Shown one piece after another: positions 54,701 to 64,000 of a stretch of 64,000 bases of DNA (its first letter is position 1; every line of letters starts with the position of its first letter). This DNA comes from Struthidea cinerea (Eukaryota > Chordata > Aves > Passeriformes > Corcoracidae), in assembly GCA_013397865.1 (NCBI GenBank), contig VZTI01001725.1, positions 186,001-250,000 of the forward strand. Reading direction: 5' to 3'. Under the pieces are notes generated by a model. That model saw nothing but the letters and a program-made list of their open reading frames with translations, was not told where the DNA came from and did no database searches. The position numbers were made by a program, and so were the translations under genes.

Positions 54701-54949
54701 TCCTATTGCTCTTCTCCTGCCTTTGATACTTCATGCTGTTGCTTCCACAGCCCATCATCTGTCCTTGCCTTGAACAGCATGGTTAGATTTGGTGATCTGG
54801 TTGGATCTGATGTTCTGCAGCAACTTCTGCAGCTCGCCTTTCCTATAGTTATGTGACATAGTCACAGGGATTGTCTCTGTGAAAAAGAAGATTTTGGGAT
54901 ATCCATCTCCTAGAAAACATTTATGCTCAGTACTGAGCACCAGGGATAG

Positions 54950-56940
54950 TGGCCTCTTGGGAGTCTGTTATGTGACTGATGAAGTGAGAAGAATTGCAAG
55001 GAGTGGAAAAGACATCTCGTTTTACCAGAAAGAAAACAAAATTTGATTGAAAAGTACACAAGCAAAAAAAATAATAGGTTAAAGAGTAGGAAAACATTCA
55101 TAGCTAGAAGGATGTATTTATATTAATTAAAAGAAGATATAACAAGGACAGTGTCTTTTCTGTCTGAAAATTTTTCTATAAACAGTAAAAAGCAACTGAA
55201 GTATCTATACAGCAATTATAAGGGGTTTGCACTAAAGCAAGAAGAACCACCAATGCAGAATATGAAATGAGATATTATAGGAACAATAGGAACATCGTGA
55301 ACAGCAATCATCTTTGTAAAGCATTAAATGTTCAGAAATAAATAATTTGGAATTACATTTTCAGAAGAAAGGTTAAAGGCAATTTGGAGTGGAACAGATG
55401 GCTAAATGCTGAAGCCCATAAGTGGGTATTCCCTGTAAGAGGGACTTCAAAAAGAAAAAAACTAGTTTTGCTAATTTGCTAATTTACTGTCCCTTTTGAT
55501 GACTGAGTCTGAAAAAGAGCAAGGAAGTTTCCTGAAGGGAGTGGATGAAATTTGCCAGAGATTTCCCCTCAGGTTTAACTTAGACATAGATGCAATTCAC
55601 TATAGTGTCTGTCATTCTGGTATAGACTGGACAACAAATGTTAACATCTAGGTATTTCTGAGCCTGGTACTATAAAAAACATGCACCAAAAATTTACAGA
55701 ACCCATCAGAAATGGTACTATATAAGACTAACTTTGTGTTGCGATGTTATTGAAAAGGTGGGTCATTGAAAAATACTTTGAAATGAGTGATCAGAAATCA
55801 GTTCAGCTGTAGTTAAGTTGAAGTGTAAACCAAAGCAGCCTCTAGGGGCCGGAACTGTAAAAGGTCAGTTCATGTGGTATCATACTTGTGGTATGTTCAT
55901 GAAAACAGAAAATGCAATCATCAGCTGAATCAGAGTATCTCCAGGATCTAAATGAAGTGTCATTAATGTCTGAAACGTTGTGGCTATGCCTTTATATGAA
56001 AATACAAGGCTCATAAGGTTAAATTGCATTGCCTCTTCCTAAGTGGCACACCTAAAAGAGAAGTCCAGGATCCATCTCAAAGCATCTCCTGGAAATGCCC
56101 ATGACTTGCTCTGTCCCTTGAACCATATGTTGTCCAGAGGAAAACAGGATGGTGTGGGATAAAGTTGTGCCAGGAACAGGTTGGCAATTCAGCCTGGGAG
56201 GTGGGAGTACTGAGAGAGTCAGGGAGAACAGGGAACCTATATATGTCAAGAGAATAAAAAGGATTGTTGTATTTAAGTTAAAGAAACAAAAGCAGAGAAG
56301 GATACAATGCCGTTTTCTTTTTGCAAGAGAGGTAAATGCCAGTGAAGGTGAAAATTCACTTCAGCCAACTGACAGCAATGACTCAAGGACAAACACGGAT
56401 GACTTTTTCACAGGAAAACTGAGGCTGGAAATTAAAATTTCCAAACATGAGAAAACTATGACTCTAGGTTAAGAAACTGAAGAAGAGTCAAAAGAACTCT
56501 GGAACTGTTTTTCATATAAAGATTGGTTAGTTTGTTAAGTCCTTTTTTGCATTTACTGCTTTTCCACAAAACATGGTTGGCAGATTGTTTCCTATTTGAC
56601 AAACCTAAAACCTGTGATTTTATTTCCTAAATCTTTACAGATAATCTCAATTCAGGAAGAGCATTCAAATTTCAAATACAGACAGCTAAAAAGTCCATAA
56701 GTTTTTTTGGTATCATTTCAGTACAAAAAAGCATTAGTAATTTTTCTGAATTGTAACTTTTTCTATACTCATACTGTGATGGAGACTATTATATTTGTTC
56801 CTAAATTATACTCTGATAGGCCTAGTTCTGAACTGCTTTCTCAATGACAGCACCCTGTAAACTGTGACAATCTCGTCAGCAAAGGAGCAAAGCAATTAAA
56901 CTGGGATCAAAAGACAGAGAATTTGGGTCTGAGTGGTGCT
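54950..56940. other. Intergenic, nothing recognised
   Basis: AT-rich, with no family recognised. The 107-codon frame at 56149-56472 is not protein-like. Confidence 0.45.
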
Positions 56941-56951
56941 GAAGTAAGGGG

Positions 56952-57450
56952 TGACACATTCCGTGCCTTAATTAATGTCTCCCCTGATGGGGGAGAGGTT
57001 TAGCGTCTTTGCCAGGAATTCAGGAGGCAAATGGAAACTTCTTCAGTCTCTGCTTTCAGATAGTTGTTTATTAAGTCTTATCAGAGAAACAGAGTCACTA
57101 GCGTGACCCAGACACAGCACAGAGCAGAGAATGCAGGAGAAGTCCGCACTATCAAGATTAGACAGTCTTTTTAAAGGTAAATTATCCAATTAAAACATAA
57201 AACGAAAGATGTTTTCACATTTCCACCAATGTTCAATAAATCACTTTGTCACGTACATCGGAACTGCGGAATTTTCTATCCAATCACCTTAAACTACTTC
57301 TACTGCAGAATATGGAGGAATAGAAGGAGGAACAAGAAGCCTAGAGAACAACAACAATCCTCCATTTTGAAGTTTCTTACTTTTATCTATTTACTATATT
57401 AACAAGCCCAAAGACCCTAAATTTTCACCTTGTGATAATCTTACATAACA
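56952..57450 (-). mobile_element. LTR of a decayed endogenous retrovirus
   Basis: On the minus strand it opens TGTTATGTAAGATTATC and closes GGAATGTGTCA (TG...CA). AATAAA at 57067-57072 is followed by the repeat/U5-like end. It resembles passerine ERV LTRs in composition. I could not find matching target duplications, which fits its being the 3' LTR of a longer degraded element. Confidence 0.65.
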
Positions 57451-57850
57451 TTCTATCATCTAGTTCACACCAGTGTAGATTCCAACTCTTCCCAAAGGGT
57501 AGGTAATTTTCTCCATGGGCGAAGGTCAAAGACAGTGTTGTCCAGGGGGGTAGAATCATTCAAAACAGGCAGAGAGATATTCTCTGCATTCTGGATTCCA
57601 ACAAAGGGGTACTGTAAAACAAGTGGTACAAGAGGAAAATACACACCATTAGCCAAGTGCAGACCCATGGTGCCAGGAAACAGAAAGGTTTTTTTGTGTC
57701 TCCAGCTGCTATCCCAAAAGTTCAATGGAAAAAGTCTTATTTATGTCTTTTGGATTTGAAGTGTCTGGTAGAATTTATCTACCTTATGTTGTCCTAGACT
57801 AAGTTTGTAAACTTGGCCATCTTGCCTTAAATAAGCTCAATAAAGGGGCA
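57451..57850 (-). pseudogene. Possible retroviral internal remnant (env-like 3' end)
   Basis: Directly upstream of the LTR in the same orientation is an 86-codon open frame (57465-57725) that stops 15 bases short of the LTR edge, where the last retroviral gene would end. It has two N-glycosylation-type motifs (NIS, NDS) and a conserved-looking tryptophan/proline-rich end. Farther upstream the reading is broken by stops. The env assignment rests on position and general look only. It is a non-functional fragment. Confidence 0.4.
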
Positions 57851-58540
57851 AGATTGAGAAGGAGATGAGAATGTAGCCTGCCTCTAGTCTGTAATAGGCT
57901 GCCAAATTTAGCCACTACCAAGAGCTTGCAGTGGAACCTTCCATACAATTAGAAGGCAATATTTATAAAATTAATAAAAGAAAACATGAAGCATGTAATG
58001 CAAGGACTGACCCAGGGCACTCATGATCAGACTTAGGTCAAGGGCTGAGTAAGGTATGTAAAAAAACTTGTTATTTATGTATATAATATCCACACATTTA
58101 GACAGATTTTTTTGCAGTATTATAAACCCTGTATATCATTGCATAAAGCCACTACTCCTGTGGTATGAAAACAAGGGAACATTTTCTCCTATATACAGGT
58201 TTGTCTCCAAATTGTCTGTCCCACAATTCTTTACTACAGGGCTTCCAGCATTTTCTGTTGACAACTATTACTAGTTAGAGTTTTATTCTGTGATATTATG
58301 ATAACAAATTTTAATACAGAAAACAAATTTTAATATAGAATATACATTGTCTAGTAGGAATAGCAGCATTTTGAAAGCAGTAGGAGAAAGTAAAATATGA
58401 TGCACAGCAGTAAAGAATGCAGTAAAATAAATTGGCACTGCTATACTGGTCTCCCTTCCTTGTAGGTCTGCAAACTTGTCTGTTACATTGCAAAACATTT
58501 TTCAAGCTTGCTTTCTTTTGTGGTGATGCAAAAGATAAAG

Positions 58541-58672
58541 GAATTCCTGACTCTGGTGATCCTGTAGGTGTTTTAGAATCAGTTGTAATTTGATGGAAGA
58601 GCTTTCATACTCACTGTAATAGTTGTATTAAAAAAAACTACAAGCAGTAATTTCAAATCCAAATACTGCAGC
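58541..58672 (+). repeat. Direct duplication, copy 1
   Basis: The block from GTAGGTGTTTTAGAATCAGT through AATTTCAAATCCAAATACTGC aligns with copy 2 at 59223-59347 at roughly 80-85% by eye, offset about 676 bases, same orientation. Confidence 0.8.
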
Positions 58673-59222
58673 CCCAAATTTCATCTTACAGTTAGGAGAG
58701 AAAAAGAGAATTTTCAACTTTTACCTCTTGTTCTTCCTTTTCCCTAAAGTGCCCTTCCTGTTACCACTAGAAGTATCTTTATGTGCCTGATGTTGAGATA
58801 AAGTGGGGTTAATCAGATCTAAATATATACATGTAGAGATGTATTTGTATATAGTTGCGTATGTATATTTGCAAAAGCTCAGTTCAGTGAAAATGCTTGC
58901 GTGTGGTACTATGATGATTATGTTTAATAAGCAGGGAGCATTTAACAGTAAAAATGCACATGCAGAAATACTTAAATCTCATTTCCTAACAATTTCTGTT
59001 TCTGTTACTACATAGTCCCTGTACCCTCACCTGGAGCACTAGCCTCCCTCACAGCCCCTAGCACTTCCCCTTTTCTCAAAATGTCCCTCCCTTGTTTCCT
59101 AAAAGCCTTTTTTTTAACCCACTTTGTCCTCAGTTTTCTCCCTTGGGCAGGGCAAGAGGAAACATACTGTGGCTGATTCTGGGCTGCCAGGATGCTGGTT
59201 CCTTGGATATACTGGGATACTC

Positions 59223-59347
59223 ATTCCCTGGATCACGCTGTAGGTATTTTAGAATCAGTTTTCATTTGCTGGAAGAGCATTCATGCTCCCCGTAATAGTT
59301 ATAAAAAAAAGCTGCATGCATTAATTTCAAATCTAAATATTGCTGCT
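59223..59347 (+). repeat. Direct duplication, copy 2
   Basis: GTAGGTATTTTAGAATCAGT, then GGAAGAGCATTCATGCTCCC and TTAATTTCAAATCTAAATAT correspond block by block to copy 1. Not assigned to a known repeat family. Confidence 0.8.
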
Positions 59348-62300
59348 GAGGGGCTGCCAAACAGAACAGGTAACTTGAGTTCATTTGTCTTCTCCACTGG
59401 CTATGCAATATTTAATTCTTCCTTCTTTTTGCATTTACTGCTTTTCCAAAATCTCCCAGGAACTTCCAACTGCAGAGACTTCAGTCCCATTTACCTTTCT
59501 TTCTTTCAACTGGCCATCTGCTTCAAAACTTACTAGGGAAGGATTGACAGAGAACTTAATTAAATAAGCCTCATTTCCTTTCAAATTCAGGCTATCAGCT
59601 TGCTCTGCTGTAGGCAGCATTTCACAGAGAAAGCCAAACACAGATCAGTAGGATCATGCTTATATTATGCCAGTCTCCAAATTCCTGCTTCAAGCCATTG
59701 GAAAACTAAAGCTGCTAAACACATCTGAATTGCTTAACATGTAATAAATTACTATTTCACCTATCTTGTGACTCCCTCTATTGCAAGACAGAGACAAATT
59801 GACTTTGCTTGAAATCACCTGCCTACTTACCTATCTGTGTTCTAGTTTCAGTCTAAAAACTCCTCCTTATCTCCAGCCAATATATAAAAGTCTCAACATC
59901 AAGAGCTGTTTTTTCAGTTGGTAACTATATCTGTGTGAATATTTAACAACCTAACTGGGGCACAACAATCCCAGCTTTTTTCTTGCCATTATCACTGTAA
60001 TGTTTTGAGAATGAAAGCCATATATGTACATACCCCCTCAGATCCTATTCTGAGGTCTCTATGTATACCCAGAATAAGGTTTTGCATAAACCTTATACTA
60101 TCTTCCAGAACAGCAGAGGAGTTCCCCTAGTCAGCACATTATTTTTTATAAAAATGAACTTTTTCTTATATAGGAACAAACCAGTATCATTTGCCTTTAG
60201 TGTGATAATATTCCTTTGGGGATAAAATTGATGTTACTAAAACCCACCTGAGTTCTGATTCAAAGTCTAAATATTCCTAGAGATGTCATAACTAATACAT
60301 AGAAATCCCTGAGCTCTGACCTTTCCAGTAAACTTTCTGTATATAATAGTCTCAGCTTCCAGCACTTATACACCACTTTCTGTTATAAATTTGGTTTTAA
60401 TGTTCTTTCAAAGTAAGGAAAGTTTACTTTAGCACAGAAAAAAAAATCAGACTATAGGAAAGCACTTGCAAATCAGTGGTGATGGGAAAATGTCCACAAT
60501 GTCCCAGGGAGAGCCCCAAAGTCAATTTCTATGAAACCTAATTATAGTAATTTTAATAGTAATTATGGTTACATTATTATTTTTTACAGAAAAATCTCCA
60601 CCAGGTGTGGAGAGGGAGAAAAGTAGCTATTAGTCCTATTCACTTGCATGAATTGCACTACTTCATATTCATAATTTATCCTTATGTATTATTTGCTCAT
60701 GTTTTCCTCAGATGTCTGTGGAATCCTGTCGTCTTCTTAGTAAAAAAAGAAAATTAATGAACAGGTATATGGCATTAAGCATCTTCTGTATGGAGTACCA
60801 TGACTGTATGGACAGTTTGGTAAGGAGGAGGTGGGTATCTGCTTTTAACTAATGAGGTCTGCAGAGTTAAGCTGAAGGATTGGACTAAACTGGCCTTGGG
60901 TCTTTGCACACTGGAGTCCAGTCTGGGTTAGAAGCAGCATTGACTTTACTTTTATGATCCAACAGGACGGAGGTAACAGCAGTTAAACCAGTCATAGCAG
61001 AAATAACCAAGGAGCTGCACTTCAGAGTAGGGCTTGGACTAGGGAAGACTAGTGAAAAAAAGGTATTTCTGCATTCAGCTGAGTCTGCTTACCCCGAGAG
61101 TGGTGTTACAGGTGAGCAGAGTTTGTGGGGTGGACACGAATGCTAAACCATAGCAACTTGACTTTACAGGTTAGCCAGACTCCTGCTGGGCTAGTTTGAA
61201 TACTTGTTTGGACTCTGGACTTGATGCCCTGGGACAGAAACATTTCAGTAGCTGTGGTCTGACACACAAGCTCTGTGCGTATCTTCATGCACCACACTAC
61301 TATGAGCAGATATATCAGGGAATATGGTGCACAGACATCTGAATGTCAAAAAACAAAACTAAAATGGCTCTGTACTGAAATTAATAAACATAGCAGGTGA
61401 CCACTTGGCTCCAATATTTCATGCTGACTAATGTTTTTAAGTTGCCAGTTAAAAATAAGCAGAAGCATAGTCATTAAGGGCAGATTCTCTCCTTGGAAAT
61501 ATACAGATGACTTAGCAGAATCTGTTTGAACAGCTGAAATCCTATTGTACTATGTTTTTTAAAACAGTTTATCACCTCCATAAAGTCAACATCTTGTTTC
61601 CTCTGCTATAAAAAAAAAACTTTTCTAAGAGCTACCATTTCAGGCAATTATGAATTTGCCTTATACTTAGTTGGGTATTGTTTATCTTTCAGCAAGGTGT
61701 GACAATATATATATACATACATATAGTGCTGTACATTACACATGAAAATCCAGTTTAGTAGGGTTCAGGCTGGGATTCATCACACATTATGCTAACACCT
61801 TGTCCAGGTTGCCTGAAATGGAACAAGGTCACACTTGGTTCTACTGTAGTCTCTCAGCAGGTCTTTGGTGGCCTGAATAGAATTTGAGTGTTCTTCTCAC
61901 ATTCTTTTGTGCAGCTCACTCTCAGGATGTGCCTGTCATTCTCCAGTCTTTATAGAAAGTCCCTGAGGCAAATGACTTCTCCCATAGGTACCTTGGAAGT
62001 GTACCTAAACAAAGATGGAGTGAATCTGAGCCTTACAGCAGCCCCAGTGCAACAGTACATTTGTGGTGAGGTTTATCTCACCCATGTTCAGGCATGTAGA
62101 GGCTGAGCTTGTCTCAGCTAGCTGTCTCCACATTTAGTGGGCTCACACAGGTTCATCCAGAAGGCAGTTCCTCTTATTGGTGCCAAACACACTTCTTGAG
62201 GTGTGTATCTTTGCCTTGTGAAGACACTTGTCTCCCTCCACTGACTGGAGAATTTCCCTGGACAACTGCTAGATGGCCAACTTTTAGATTAAAAAAATGT

Positions 62301-64000
62301 GAAGATAAATGCATCATGGTTGACCACATAAAGGTCCATTTGGAAAGTTTAGAGAAACATTATCACTCATAGTGCTGGGTGCAGATTTACATTTTAGGAA
62401 GAGATCTCTATGACAGGCAATGAAAATGTAGCTGAGGAGTTCGATGTAGAAAAGGACTGTTCTCATAGCAGCTGTATTTTCCTCAAGTAGATCTTGATTT
62501 GAACATCTACCAGAAAAGACATAGGAGTACAGAAGAGAACTTCCGTATTTTTGAGCCCTTTAGCATATTTTTTTAGTGTATCTTATGAAAAAGTATATCT
62601 CTACAGTTTGCTTGCCATGGCATTTTTTTGTCAGTTTTTTTTCCTCATTTTCCTGCAAGAGTGTAACACAACTTTTAAGATGATTGTTGAATATAAACTA
62701 ATATCTGACTTCAGCCCAGATGATTCCTAAAACTGTGCTGAAGTAGTATGCCACATCACGTCCCTGATAGGGTATTACATTGCTGAAACACCTCTTCACA
62801 TCTAGCAGAAACAGAAAACTGAGATATAAGGGATTTAATGGGGAAAAAATTGCAGCAGAGTCCTTTTACAGAAAATTGCAGGTTTTTAAAGGTGACTGGC
62901 AGAGAATCTCTTGAATGTTGTTTGTTTCTTGAATGTTGTTGTTTAATCTTACCATTGTTGTTGTTTGTGTTTCCTTACAATGTACAAAGAAAGCTTGAAA
63001 TGTGTTATTTTTCTCAAAGCTAGCAACAATTTCAAAAAAGGAAGTGTCTTTTCAAGCAGTAAATTTCATGCCTGCTAGGGAAAATGTAACAGCTGTGAGA
63101 AACACATACCCGGCTCTGAACCCCTTTGTGCCAGCAGTTAGTACCTTCAGCTCACTCATCAGTTTAACCACAACCACTCGAGTGTCAGTGTATGTTTGTT
63201 CAGAGGGAAGGAGGGTGGCCCTTGTCCTTGTGTGTGCTGCTGTTTTGCAGCATGAATAAGAATGAAGAGAAATAATGTTTTCACTAAGCATCTAACTGTT
63301 TTTCATAGAGCTTACATTTGGAAAACAAGTTTTTATCCAAGGTTATACTTGCACATCCTTTTAGAAACCAGGAGAAAACTGTGAAGTGTGGGGCTGGAGG
63401 GAGGCATGAAGTCAGCTTCATGGGCCTTTTTTTGGGCAAAGAGAAGTGATGATGGGAGAGCAGATGGCAGAGCAACAATTTAGCACCTTTCTGGGCTGTG
63501 CTGCTGAAGACTGCATGTGTGCAATGCCTACATCAGCTGCTCACTGGCCCTGCTTCCTGGGAACTGTGGACCACTGCTGTAACCTTGTTGACAGGACCTT
63601 TGCTAGTGATTGAGATAAAGTCCTATCAGAGAGGTTCAATGTGCTTTCTTCAGTAGTGCTGATCCCAGTCACAAGTCAAATAAGCTTAAGAATTTCATCC
63701 AAATTAACCTCTCCATCACCTCCTAATTCATTGCAGAATCTTCACTAAGGATGTTTTTCTTCACATAGCTATAACATTTGGATATTATTATTGTTTGGAT
63801 TTTTTTTTTTTTTGAGATTATGCTGTAATCTTCTGATCCAATAAGCAACAAATATCACAAAAGCTGAAAACACATGGTCTTTCTGCTCCCTATGGCAACT
63901 ATCCAAAATAATTTTGCCTCTGGAGATAAGAAAGACAAAAAATATGTAACAGATACACTGATTTATTTTTTTCTATACTCAAGCTAAGGTCTGGTAACTC

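Larger units (their letters stand above)
57851..64000. other. Intergenic, no gene recognised
   Basis: AT-rich sequence to the window end. It contains the direct duplication near 58.5/59.2 kb, a TA microsatellite at about 61706-61730 and T runs near 63800. No exon of any neighbouring gene was recognised. Confidence 0.5.

Overview
The window looks like nuclear DNA of a bird, most likely a songbird (passerine). The signs are CR1 LINE fragments ending in the ATTCTATGA/GATTCTGTG type of 3' tail, several solo LTRs of avian endogenous-retrovirus (ERV) types, and one tRNA-Ile-headed, CR1-tailed SINE (51413-51546) of the type described as TguSINE1 in passerines. It is mostly non-coding, with long introns and intergenic DNA; there are no operons or bacterial features.

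The only gene I can recognise is RAD21, the kleisin subunit of cohesin, on the minus strand. Its 13 coding exons lie between 38912 (ATG) and 23504 (stop). By my boundaries they join to 1896 nt, 631 codons plus stop, with consistent phases at every junction. A 3' UTR of about 1.6 kb follows, ending at an AATAAA at 21930-21935. The first, non-coding exon was not found. It probably lies in or beside the 656-base assembly gap (44539-45194) inside the CpG-rich promoter region at about 44300-45480. Known functional sites of the protein can be read: two separase-type sites (R172, R449), a caspase-type site (D278), the N-terminal SMC3-binding domain and the C-terminal winged helix.

Left of RAD21 (1-21900) I find no recognisable gene. 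It contains CR1 fragments, a clean 630-bp solo LTR with a 6-bp target duplication (5653-6282), an LTR fragment at 8553-9020, and two CpG-rich patches (about 2285-2600 and 6990-7545) that no gene explains. RAD21 introns carry a 1.3-kb ERV LTR (intron before exon 12), an LTR remnant (intron before exon 14) and a CR1 (intron before exon 9).

Right of the promoter (45500-64000) is also gene-poor. It contains a solo LTR with 5-bp target duplications (48933-49500), the SINE, a CR1 reverse-transcriptase fragment, a decayed ERV 3' end with LTR (56952-57850), a pair of 57-bp near-identical inverted segments 4.4 kb apart, and a direct duplication of about 120 bp near 58.5/59.2 kb. I saw no novel multi-gene system; the most interesting items are the unexplained CpG island, the inverted 57-bp pair and the direct duplication.
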